A DNA stretch of 64,000 bases from Bacillota bacterium (GTDB lineage: Bacteria > Bacillota > Clostridia > Lachnospirales > Lachnospiraceae), in assembly GCA_023418475.1 (NCBI GenBank), contig JAEZZO010000042.1, forward strand, positions 124,001 through 188,000, in the 5' to 3' direction. The notes beneath the pieces were generated by a model, which was given only the letters and a program-made list of their open reading frames with translations, was not told the DNA's origin and did not search any database. A program made the position numbers and the translations under genes. This document shows, piece by piece, positions 51,357 to 59,777 of the stretch. The first letter of the stretch is position 1. Every line of letters begins with the position of its first letter.

Positions 51357-52166
51357 ATGGTGAAAAAGAAGTATCTTAGATGGAATAGACAAACAGCCTT
51401 AACCATTTTATATCCGGTTCTGTTTGGATTTCTCATAGCTGTCTTATGGCAGACACAGTTATTGCACAAAATGATTGGTGCCGATACCTTTACCCTACCG
51501 CTGCCGGGCAGAATAACAGGAATTATCGCAGACAATGCGCCGGCGATTCTTAAAAATATAAAAGCAACTGTCACAGTGGCAGTTGGAGGACTGATCTTAG
51601 GTTCACTATTTGGATATCTGCTGGCAATTATCGCAACTGTTTTTCCGAAGTGGGGAGCAGGAGGACTTACAATAGCATCCGCTTTCAATGCGATACCGAT
51701 TATTGCGGTTGCACCAATACTGAATAATCTGACCAAGGATTTCAGTAAGGATCCGAATACACGCAGCATGCTCGCCAAGATGCTTGTGGTCATGATTACC
51801 TGTACGGTTTCCATGAGTATAAATGCTTACCGTGGTTTTATCGAATTGAAGCCATTTTCTCTGGATTTGATGAATTCCTATGCAGCAAGCAAAGCAACTA
51901 TTTTTTTAAAACTCAGGGTTCCAAACAGTATTCCCTATATTTTCACGGCGCTTCGGGTCAGTGTTCCGGGTTGTGTGATCAGTGCTTTAGTTAGTGAGTA
52001 TTTCGCGGAATATATTGTCGGCGTCGGGCGGCAAATTCGCGAAAATATTGTACTTGCGCAATATGCAACGGCTTGGGCTTACATTATCGTAGCCTGTGCC
52101 ATTGGTATCATCATGTATGTTATACTTCTGATTGCAGAAGGTATTTTGTTGAAAGGACGCCGTTAG
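51357..52166 (+). CDS. ABC transporter permease, second
   Basis: A 269-residue permease with six hydrophobic segments and the coupling loop DLMNSYAASKATIFLKLRVPNS. It belongs to the same family as the first permease, so the channel is probably a heterodimer. The start has GTGAGGTG. The binding-protein gene follows after 54 bases. Confidence 0.92.
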   Translation: MVKKKYLRWNRQTALTILYPVLFGFLIAVLWQTQLLHKMIGADTFTLPLPGRITGIIADNAPAILKNIKATVTVAVGGLILGSLFGYLLAIIATVFPKWGAGGLTIASAFNAIPIIAVAPILNNLTKDFSKDPNTRSMLAKMLVVMITCTVSMSINAYRGFIELKPFSLDLMNSYAASKATIFLKLRVPNSIPYIFTALRVSVPGCVISALVSEYFAEYIVGVGRQIRENIVLAQYATAWAYIIVACAIGIIMYVILLIAEGILLKGRR

Positions 52167-52220
52167 CGGTGTGGTTCAACTTTATATAAAACCGCAAACA
52201 ATTTTAAAGGAGGACTTATT

Positions 52221-53411
52221 ATGAAGAAATCAGCAGGAAGAAATATGTCAAAGCTATGTTCCTTATTACTTACACTCGCATTTGTTATGTCAATGCTTGC
52301 AGGATGCAAGGGAAAGCAGGAGCCGAATACAAATGCAGAAGCCACGAAAGCTCCACAAGCAACTACAGCAGTTACAACAGCACCTACAGAAGCTGCAGCT
52401 GCAGCTGGTTCCTATTATGCGGCAGACGCAAGTGTTGAGAGCATCGTAAAGGATGCAGCAGGAAAAGGCCAGGTAGGTAACTGGGGTCTTGGCAATGAAT
52501 ATGAGATTCAGGCATTACTCACAAAGTATGGTCAGCCGACTACTTATTTAAGCCAGGCATTTGATATGGATGGTTTTGATGACAATTCCATCTTGCTTGC
52601 TTCTGCTATGACCTATAATGAACTCGGGTTGGTTAAGAATAGCTATGATGGCGGCTATAAGTATGGCGACAGTGTGAAATATATCGATATGAATGAAGAA
52701 GGAGTTGCCATGCTTGAGGATAATATCTTCTGTACCAAGGAATTTGCGCAAAAGAATCCTAATACCGTAAAAGCATTTATCTATGCTTCTATGAAGGGAT
52801 GGGAATATGCTTGTGCAAACTCGAAGGAAGCAGCCGAGATTGTTTACAAATACGGTTCCTCAGTTTCTGCGGATCACCAGGCATATATGGCAGGAGAAGT
52901 AAAAAAACTTGTTGAAACAGATATGACAGGTGCAGCAGTATCAAAATACGGTAATATGGATGAGAAGGCAATGCAGCAGACACTGGATCTTGCAAAGAAG
53001 TATATTAAGCTGGAGGATTCCACAGCTGCGGATAAGCTGCAGACGCTCAAACTGGATGATATCAGAGATACCTCTTATTGGACCGATGCGATGGCCTCGT
53101 CGGACGGAAAATTCACTCCTGAGAAAGCAGACGTATCCATTCAGTTAAAATGGCTGCCTCAGGCACAGTTTATGGGTTATTATGTAGCACTTGATAAAGG
53201 ATATTATAAGGATGCCGGTTTAAATGTAACCATTGTACCCGGTGGTGGAGATATCGGAGAAACAACTGCGGTATATACCGGTCAGGTAGATTTCGGTGTA
53301 ACCTGGGTATCCAATCTTATTGCAGCGAAAGCAGGAGGCATGGATTTATTTGAGATTTCACAGGTGTTCCAGAGATCCGGTCTGGTACTGGTTTATAAAA
53401 TCAATAAATAA
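52221..53411 (+). CDS. circularly permuted NMT1/THI5-like substrate-binding lipoprotein
   Basis: A 396-residue lipoprotein: signal and lipobox LAGC with Cys29, then a Thr/Ala linker (30-65). Residues about 75-290 equal the usual second part of an NMT1-type binding protein (GNWGLGNEYEIQALL, AMTYNELGLV, EEGVAMLEDNIFCTKEF). Residues 305-396 equal the usual first part (VSIQLKWLPQAQFMGYY to QVFQRSGLVLVYK), which normally directly follows the signal peptide. Hence the order is swapped, with the break near the lobe crossover. The protein seems complete, with one frame and normal signal. It delivers ligand to the permeases; operon context suggests a pyrimidine. The start has AAAGGAGG. Confidence 0.88.
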   Translation: MKKSAGRNMSKLCSLLLTLAFVMSMLAGCKGKQEPNTNAEATKAPQATTAVTTAPTEAAAAAGSYYAADASVESIVKDAAGKGQVGNWGLGNEYEIQALLTKYGQPTTYLSQAFDMDGFDDNSILLASAMTYNELGLVKNSYDGGYKYGDSVKYIDMNEEGVAMLEDNIFCTKEFAQKNPNTVKAFIYASMKGWEYACANSKEAAEIVYKYGSSVSADHQAYMAGEVKKLVETDMTGAAVSKYGNMDEKAMQQTLDLAKKYIKLEDSTAADKLQTLKLDDIRDTSYWTDAMASSDGKFTPEKADVSIQLKWLPQAQFMGYYVALDKGYYKDAGLNVTIVPGGGDIGETTAVYTGQVDFGVTWVSNLIAAKAGGMDLFEISQVFQRSGLVLVYKINK

Positions 53412-53553
53412 AGACAGATGATTTGAGAATTTTATAACTGTAATGAATCTGGTGTAGCAATACATCGGATTCAGACAGTTACTAATAAAGCGAATGAATA
53501 AATTGATAAAATATAATTTGAAATAACAGCCCTTATGGATAGGAGGCAAAAAT

Positions 53554-54939
53554 ATGGATCTATTAATTAAGAACGGTACAATTATAACAGCTAAAGAGAC
53601 CTTTCAGGCGGATATTGCCGTAAAGGATGGAAAGATTGTATGTGTTGGCACTGATCTTGACAAAGAGGCAAAGAAAGTCGTGGATGCTTCCGGTAAATTG
53701 ATCCTGCCCGGAGCAATCGATGCACACACCCATCTGGCTATGCCATTTGGAGGAACTGTCTCTGCGGATGGTTATCTGGCAGGAACCAGGGCAGCGGCTT
53801 GTGGTGGTGTTACAACGGTATTTGATTATCCGATGCAGAGAAAAGGAAAAGGCATTATTGAAACGGTGGAGACGAGAAAGGAAATGTGCGATCCTGAGGC
53901 ATGTGTTGACTATGCTTTCCACTGTATTATCACTGATTTGAATGAAGGTACGCTGCTTGAGGAATTTGCCGATGCGGTGGATTACGGTATAACAAGTTTT
54001 AAATGCTTTCTGGTTTATAAAAAAGAGGGAATGATGGTGGATGATGCCACACTGATTAAGGTTCTTCTGAAAGCGAAAGAGACAGGCGCTATTACAAATA
54101 TACATGCAGAAAACCCGGATGTAATTGATTTATATATTGAACAATTTCTTCGAGAGGGAAAAACCTCAGCCTGGTATCATTATCTTAGCAGACCGGAATT
54201 TGTAGAGGCGGAAGCAGATAAGAGAGCAGTTCACTGGGCAAAATCAGTGGAGGCACCCCTGTATCTTGTGCATATGGCCGATAAAGAGGGTCTGGAAGCT
54301 GCAGTAGCGACCAAGATGGAAGGATATCCGATCTATATTGAAACCTGTCCGCAGTATCTGGAGTACACCTGCGAGGTCTATAAAAGAGAAGACGGAAGAA
54401 ACTTTGTATGCTCTCCTCCGATGAAAGGACAGGAAAGCCAGGATGCGTTGTGGAAGGCGATCCAAACAGGAGTAATCGATACCGTAGCAACAGATCATTG
54501 TCCGTTTCAGAGTTATGAGAAGGACTGGGGTAATGATAACTTCACTAAGATACCAAACGGATGTGCCGGAGTTGAAAATTTATACCCGTATATGCTTTCC
54601 GCTGCCAATGAAGGAAAAATATCTTTCAATCGTGCCGTAGAGCTTTGCTCAGCTAATCCGGCAGCCATTTTTGGGTGCAGCGAAAAAGGTTCTTTGGCGG
54701 TGGGAAAGGATGCAGACATTGTCATTTATGATCCCGAGAAGGAATTTACGATTTCGGTTAACAATATGCACTCGGATTATGATCATACCATCTGGGAAGG
54801 CAAGAAATTGCACGGTTATCCGGTTCAGACCTATGTGAGAGGTAAACTGGTTTACGATAACGGTGATTTTGTCGGCACACCAGGATATGGCGAATATGTG
54901 AGACGCAAACCTGTCAGCAGGCAATACAGAACTTCCTAA
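53554..54939 (+). CDS. dihydropyrimidinase
   Basis: A 461-residue cyclic amidohydrolase. DAHTHLAM (57-64) gives the first two metal ligands, Lys150 in TSFKCFLVYK the carbamylated bridge, HAENPDV and LVHMADKEG the further histidines, and TDHCPF the catalytic Asp. Family and operon suggest dihydrouracil or dihydrothymine as substrate, giving N-carbamoyl-beta-amino acids; hydantoins could also fit. The start has ATAGGAGG. It lies 140 bases after the binding-protein gene and is followed by the dehydrogenase and ureidopropionase genes. Confidence 0.93.
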   Translation: MDLLIKNGTIITAKETFQADIAVKDGKIVCVGTDLDKEAKKVVDASGKLILPGAIDAHTHLAMPFGGTVSADGYLAGTRAAACGGVTTVFDYPMQRKGKGIIETVETRKEMCDPEACVDYAFHCIITDLNEGTLLEEFADAVDYGITSFKCFLVYKKEGMMVDDATLIKVLLKAKETGAITNIHAENPDVIDLYIEQFLREGKTSAWYHYLSRPEFVEAEADKRAVHWAKSVEAPLYLVHMADKEGLEAAVATKMEGYPIYIETCPQYLEYTCEVYKREDGRNFVCSPPMKGQESQDALWKAIQTGVIDTVATDHCPFQSYEKDWGNDNFTKIPNGCAGVENLYPYMLSAANEGKISFNRAVELCSANPAAIFGCSEKGSLAVGKDADIVIYDPEKEFTISVNNMHSDYDHTIWEGKKLHGYPVQTYVRGKLVYDNGDFVGTPGYGEYVRRKPVSRQYRTS

Positions 54940-55052
54940 TTCTGGAGACAGTAATCAGCATAATAGAAAGAAAAGTTCCCGCCAGGGATATCTTTTAACA
55001 TTTGTCATAACAAACACTAAAAGCCGCAGTGAGTGGAGGAATGAGAGAATAT

Positions 55053-56558
55053 ATGAGTAATTTAGCATACAAGGAAATATCATTATTAGAGGAGGCAGGA
55101 GGATGTCTTCTCTGTCATGAAGCACCCTGTACAAAAGCTTGTCCGTATGGAATGAAAGTAGATGCTGTTATCCGGTCGCTCCGCTTTGAAAATAGCATAG
55201 GAGCAGCCGTGAAGCTTCCGATTAAGCTTCCTTGCAGCTCCTGCCTGACAAAGGATTGCAAAAAAGCTTGTCTGAAAGGTCTCATAAACAGACCGGTGGC
55301 TATAGACGAGATTATGGAAAAGGCAGCTTCTTATGATAAGGCCGAGGTCCGAGAGGCTGATCTGTCCCTTACCTTTTGCGGCGTGCAATGTGAGAATCCA
55401 TTTTTTCTTTCCTCTTCTGTAGTAGGGAGTAATTATGAAATGGTTGCAAAGGCCTTCGACATGGGCTGGGCAGGCGTTGCCTTTAAAACAATCGGAACCT
55501 TTGTCCCAAACGAAGTATCCCCCAGGTTTGATGCACTTCGTAAGGAAGCAGTTCCATTTGTAGGCTTTAAAAACATTGAACAGATATCCGAACATACTCT
55601 GACAGAGAACGTAGAGTATCTGAAGAAACTGAAAGAGAATTATCCGAGTAAGGTTATGATTGCTTCCATAATGGGGCGTTCAGAGGAGGAATGGACGTAC
55701 CTTGCACAGCTTATGACGCAGGCCGGTGCAGATATTATTGAATGTAACTTCTCCTGCCCCCATATGGCAGCAGACGGACTGGGCTCTGATGTAGGTCAAA
55801 ACCCGGATTTGGTTGCAGCATATACAAAGGCGGTAAAAAGAGGTACATATCTTCCTGTTCTTGCGAAAATGACACCGAATACAGGAAATATGGAGGCTGC
55901 CGCAATTGCCGCGGTGGAAGCCGGAGCGGATGGAATTGCAGCAATTAATACAATTAAAAGCATTATGAATGTGAATCTGGATACCTTTGCTTCCGGTCCG
56001 GATGTGGAGGGAAGAACCAGTATCGGCGGTTATTCGGGAAAAGCGGTAAAGCCGATTGCACTTCGTTTCATTCACTCCATGAAAGACTGCAGACGACTGA
56101 CAGATGTTCCAATCAGCGGTATGGGAGGTATAGAAACCTGGAAGGACGCAGCGGAATTTATGATGCTTGGCTGTGAGAATATTCAGGTTACTACCTCGGT
56201 AATGCAATATGGATACCGTGTGATTGAGGATATGATAGAGGGAATGAAATTATACTTAAGTTCTCACGGGTATAGCAGCATTACCGAAATCATAGGAAGG
56301 GCACTTCCCAAAATCGTTTCGGCAGAAGAGCTTAACAGGGATAGTATCTGTTATCCGAAATTTAATAAAAGCAAATGTATAGGTTGTGGAAGATGCTATC
56401 TTTCCTGTTATGACGGCGGACATCAGGCTCTGGTACAGGAGAAAGCAACCGGTAAACCAATTATGCTTGCAGATAAGTGTGTGGGGTGTCATTTATGTGT
56501 GGCAGTATGTCCGGCAGGTGCAATCGGGCAGGGAGTAAGAGTTCCCAAGAAGAGATGA
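55053..56558 (+). CDS. dihydropyrimidine dehydrogenase, PreA-like with an added Fe-S domain
   Basis: A 501-residue protein. The N-terminal 95 residues hold two [4Fe-4S]-type motifs (Cys18, 21, 26, 30 and Cys61, 64, 69, 73) like the alpha-helical ferredoxin domain of PreT/GltD proteins. From about 105 follows the FMN-binding dihydroorotate-dehydrogenase-like barrel with CNFSCPHM, whose Cys is the usual catalytic acid, and at the end two ferredoxin [4Fe-4S] motifs (CIGCGRCYLSC and CVGCHLCVAVC). It would reduce uracil or thymine. No preT (FAD/NAD subunit) is in the locus, so the electron donor is uncertain. Starts: 55053 preferred; ATG 55041 and GTG 55029 are in frame. Confidence 0.88.
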   Translation: MSNLAYKEISLLEEAGGCLLCHEAPCTKACPYGMKVDAVIRSLRFENSIGAAVKLPIKLPCSSCLTKDCKKACLKGLINRPVAIDEIMEKAASYDKAEVREADLSLTFCGVQCENPFFLSSSVVGSNYEMVAKAFDMGWAGVAFKTIGTFVPNEVSPRFDALRKEAVPFVGFKNIEQISEHTLTENVEYLKKLKENYPSKVMIASIMGRSEEEWTYLAQLMTQAGADIIECNFSCPHMAADGLGSDVGQNPDLVAAYTKAVKRGTYLPVLAKMTPNTGNMEAAAIAAVEAGADGIAAINTIKSIMNVNLDTFASGPDVEGRTSIGGYSGKAVKPIALRFIHSMKDCRRLTDVPISGMGGIETWKDAAEFMMLGCENIQVTTSVMQYGYRVIEDMIEGMKLYLSSHGYSSITEIIGRALPKIVSAEELNRDSICYPKFNKSKCIGCGRCYLSCYDGGHQALVQEKATGKPIMLADKCVGCHLCVAVCPAGAIGQGVRVPKKR

Positions 56559-56607
56559 GCGGCCGAAATATACCGCTAACTAGCGTACTTTTCATTAAAG
56601 TATTATA

Positions 56608-56623
56608 TGCCGCATGCGCGGCA
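56608..56623 (+). repeat. GC-rich start-proximal hairpin before the amidohydrolase
   Basis: TGCCGC/GCGGCA with a four-base loop, then GATGGAGG and the ATG at 56637. Same type as at 209-225. Confidence 0.65.
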
Positions 56624-56636
56624 GATGGAGGTAAAT

Positions 56637-57863
56637 ATGGTAGCATGCAGTTTAGATCGAATGAAGGATAAAATCAATACGTTCAGTAAATTCGGTGATA
56701 CGGGAAATGGCGGAATTACGAGGTTTTCCCTTTCACCAGAAGCATTGGCTGCAAGAGCGGAATTCAAGAAAAGAATGGAAGCACTTGGAGCAGTGGTGGT
56801 ATCGGATGATATGGCAAACATCTATGCAACCATTCCAGGATCGGAAGAGTTACCGGCAATTCTATCAGGCTCCCACCTGGATTCAGTAAGGCAGGGAGGT
56901 AATTATGACGGAGTACTTGGGGTGCTTACTGCAATGGAAATGGCAGAAACAATTGTAAAGGAGAAAATACCCCATAAGCATCCGATTACAGTAGTGGTTT
57001 GGACCAATGAGGAGGGTGCCCGCTTTGAGCCGGCTATGATGTCTTCCGGTGTGCTCTGCGGCAAATTTAAGAAGGAGGATATGCTGGCATCGCAGGCAAA
57101 GGATCAGCCAGGATATACCTTTGGAGAGGCACTTGAGGCATGCGGCTGGAAGGGCGATCTTTCGAACCGTATGAACCCGGCGAAAACCCAGGCACTTGTA
57201 GAATTGCATATTGAGCAGGGACCGGTTCTGGAAGCAGAAGGTTATGATATTGGTATTGTGGAAGGTGTCTGTGGAATGATAAATTATGAATTCACTTTTC
57301 GCGGGCAGGCCGGCCATGCCGGAACTACGCCGATGAAATATAGAAAGGATGCGCTCTATGCAGCGGCTAAGACAATTCAGTATCTTCATGATGAACTAGG
57401 TGAATTGGACGGCAAATTAGTATACACAACCGGTAAGATCTCCTGCCATCCCAATATTCATACAATTATTCCAGATGAAGTAAAATTCACTCTGGATGCC
57501 AGACATCAGGATCCGGAGGTAATCAAGCAGGTGCTTGCAATCATTAAGAAAATTCCGGCCGAGGTGGAGAAATGTCAGGTTTCCTACGAAGAAGCATGGT
57601 CGCGCAAGACAGTTGCTTTTACTCCTGAATTAGTGGATTATGTAGAAAAGAGCGCGAAGGACTGCGGATATACGAACAGAAGAATTTATAGCGGTCCTGG
57701 ACATGATGCACAATTTATGATAGATGTAATTCCTACAACTATGATATTCCTTCCGAGTGTAGGAGGCCACAGTCATTGTGAAATAGAATATACACCAGTT
57801 GAAAACTGCTGTAAGGGAGCCAATGTATTATTGAAAACCATATTATACATAGACCGGCAGTAA
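56637..57863 (+). CDS. N-carbamoyl-beta-alanine amidohydrolase (M20 family)
   Basis: A 408-residue zinc hydrolase. His80 and Asp91 (GSHLDSVRQGGNYDG), Glu125-Glu126 (NEEGARF), His191 (HIEQGPVLE) and the His in GPGHDAQFM give the metal and catalytic set of the beta-ureidopropionase/L-carbamoylase/allantoate amidohydrolase group. In this operon it should open N-carbamoyl-beta-alanine to beta-alanine, CO2 and ammonia. A TGCCGC hairpin and GGAGG precede the start at 56637; an in-frame ATG at 56607 lies inside that hairpin. It is the last gene of the cluster. Confidence 0.92.
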   Translation: MVACSLDRMKDKINTFSKFGDTGNGGITRFSLSPEALAARAEFKKRMEALGAVVVSDDMANIYATIPGSEELPAILSGSHLDSVRQGGNYDGVLGVLTAMEMAETIVKEKIPHKHPITVVVWTNEEGARFEPAMMSSGVLCGKFKKEDMLASQAKDQPGYTFGEALEACGWKGDLSNRMNPAKTQALVELHIEQGPVLEAEGYDIGIVEGVCGMINYEFTFRGQAGHAGTTPMKYRKDALYAAAKTIQYLHDELGELDGKLVYTTGKISCHPNIHTIIPDEVKFTLDARHQDPEVIKQVLAIIKKIPAEVEKCQVSYEEAWSRKTVAFTPELVDYVEKSAKDCGYTNRRIYSGPGHDAQFMIDVIPTTMIFLPSVGGHSHCEIEYTPVENCCKGANVLLKTILYIDRQ

Positions 57864-57968
57864 TCAGGCGTTTGTTTCTCTTTTCGTTCCTTCCTTTGGA
57901 GGCCGCCGTCAGGGTGGCTGAAGTATTCATTTGCCCACTTACTAAATTTTGGTATTTTGTTAACGACG

Positions 57969-58006
57969 TGAAAAGAGAGAAAGTATAAACACTTTCTCTC
58001 TTTTCA
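57969..58006. terminator. bidirectional terminator between convergent operons
   Basis: TGAAAAGAGAGAAAGT and ACTTTCTCTCTTTTCA form a perfect 16-bp stem around ATAAAC, serving the pyrimidine operon and the opposite GH3 gene. The gap otherwise shows nothing. Confidence 0.82.
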
Positions 58007-58058
58007 TGTCAGTATTCCTATTTAAATTATAGTATGAGGAAGCCTTCATTCACAGTCC

Positions 58059-59774
58059 CTATAATCTTGTATCCCATTTTCCGACAAATGGATCGATAGG
58101 ATTAATTCCTTTAAATTCGGAACGGCCAAGCAGCTTATCGATTACTGCATTTAAAGTACTATCCTTTAATTTGTAAGCATTTACAAAGGTTCTGATACGA
58201 GGAGCATCCAGTAAGTGATAAGGGTTTGCAAAGGAGATAAACATAGTAGGAATAGCAGCCTGGAAATTCGGACAATTTGCACCCATCGGCTGAGCCCATT
58301 CAATTCGCACGGTAGTCTGGTTGCTCTTCGTAATCAGATTAGCCACATATACCAGCAGGTCATATTTGCTTGCCATATCCAGATAGGATACGGAGAAGCC
58401 TTCCTGCAGACTGGCAGCAGGCTGATATATGGTAACCTCAAAGCCTTCCTTTTCAAACGCTTCTTTAATTTTATCAATGTTCTCATTGCCTCCGCCCATA
58501 TAGGCATTATCTCCGGTAAACATCGGATAAAGAAGAATTCTCTTGTATTTGTTGACATCCAAAGGAATTAAGCCCTGTTTATTCTTAACGAGAGTTGCGG
58601 AGCAGTCTGCAACCTGAACATCAATTTCCTTATGTTCCTTACAGCCTACGATTTTCTTTGCCTCCTCTACATTCGGAAGTAATGTTCCATTCGCCTTCTT
58701 CTCCGGTAATTTCAAAGCCGCCTTTGTTGCTAGAATTCTCATAACAGCTTCATCGAGTCTTTCAGGAGAGATGGTTCCGTTCTTAACACCCTCGGTCATG
58801 AAGGTATAATCCTCTTCCAGATTCTTAGCAAATAAGAACATATCACAACCTGCTGCAATTGTATAAGGTACTGCTTTATCACGAGCCATTGGGATACACA
58901 TACCGGCCATGGTAGTCGCATCAGTAATGATCAAACCATTGAAGCCCAATTGTTCTCTTAATAATCCGTTCAATAATTCCGGAGCAAGAGTCGCGGGCAT
59001 GATATCCTCATCCTGAATGCCCGGGCATAATTTTCTTGAGTACTCTGGCTGCATAATATGACCAACCATAACAGTAAGTGCACCAGCATCGATACATGCC
59101 TGGTAAGCAGCACCGAAAGACGCATCCCAATCCTCACAGGAGAGGGAATTGATACTGGTAACCAGATGCTGGTCTCTTTCGTCCACTCCGTCTCCAGGGA
59201 AATGCTTAATAGATACCGCCATACCCTGTTCCTGAACGGCTTTTGTATAGGCTACACCGCAGTCACGGACAAGCTTCGGATCAGAGCTGTACAGTCTGGT
59301 TGCCATAATAGGATTACGGAAATTATAATCTATATCGATTACCGGTGCAAAGGCATAATTAGCTCCGGCAGCAAGTCCTTCTCTTGCGCATACATAACCT
59401 TGTTTTGCTGCAAATTCAGGTTTACCGGTAGCACCGATCTGCATGTTAGGACCAATATTGGTTCCTTCTTCTATCATTCCGTCGCCGCCTGCTTCAAAGT
59501 TTGCTGATATCAGCATCGGGATCTTTGATTTTGTCTGGAGATAGCTGATAGCCTTGCAGCATTCCTCCAGTGGCATTGGCCGGCCCATGATACCGCCTAT
59601 TTTATATTTGTCCACCAATTCACTCAGATATGCTTCATCACTGTTGTACATAATAAGATGAAACAACTGGCCAATTTTCTCTTCCTGAGACATGCCCTCC
59701 AGAGTGTTTTTTACCCATTCAATCTGCTGGTCATTCAGATGAAACGGATTCTTTTTTAAATGATCATAATGCAT
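58059..59774 (-). CDS. NagZ-type GH3 enzyme, possible phosphorylase
   Basis: A 571-residue GH3 protein. KHFPGDG (190-196) is followed by DQH with Asp201 and His203, the Asp-His pair used as acid/base in NagZ-type enzymes; Asp285 (LIITDATTM) is the nucleophile. A second alpha/beta domain follows (from about 380). Beta-N-acetylhexosaminidase is the usual call, but the His-type acid/base also occurs in GH3 phosphorylases, and the operon partner is beta-phosphoglucomutase. A retaining phosphorylase would give beta-glucose 1-phosphate, the substrate of that mutase. No signal peptide, so it is cytoplasmic. The start has AGGAGG inside the end of the previous gene, three bases apart. Confidence 0.85.
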   Translation of the reverse strand: MHYDHLKKNPFHLNDQQIEWVKNTLEGMSQEEKIGQLFHLIMYNSDEAYLSELVDKYKIGGIMGRPMPLEECCKAISYLQTKSKIPMLISANFEAGGDGMIEEGTNIGPNMQIGATGKPEFAAKQGYVCAREGLAAGANYAFAPVIDIDYNFRNPIMATRLYSSDPKLVRDCGVAYTKAVQEQGMAVSIKHFPGDGVDERDQHLVTSINSLSCEDWDASFGAAYQACIDAGALTVMVGHIMQPEYSRKLCPGIQDEDIMPATLAPELLNGLLREQLGFNGLIITDATTMAGMCIPMARDKAVPYTIAAGCDMFLFAKNLEEDYTFMTEGVKNGTISPERLDEAVMRILATKAALKLPEKKANGTLLPNVEEAKKIVGCKEHKEIDVQVADCSATLVKNKQGLIPLDVNKYKRILLYPMFTGDNAYMGGGNENIDKIKEAFEKEGFEVTIYQPAASLQEGFSVSYLDMASKYDLLVYVANLITKSNQTTVRIEWAQPMGANCPNFQAAIPTMFISFANPYHLLDAPRIRTFVNAYKLKDSTLNAVIDKLLGRSEFKGINPIDPFVGKWDTRL

Positions 59775-59777
59775 AGT

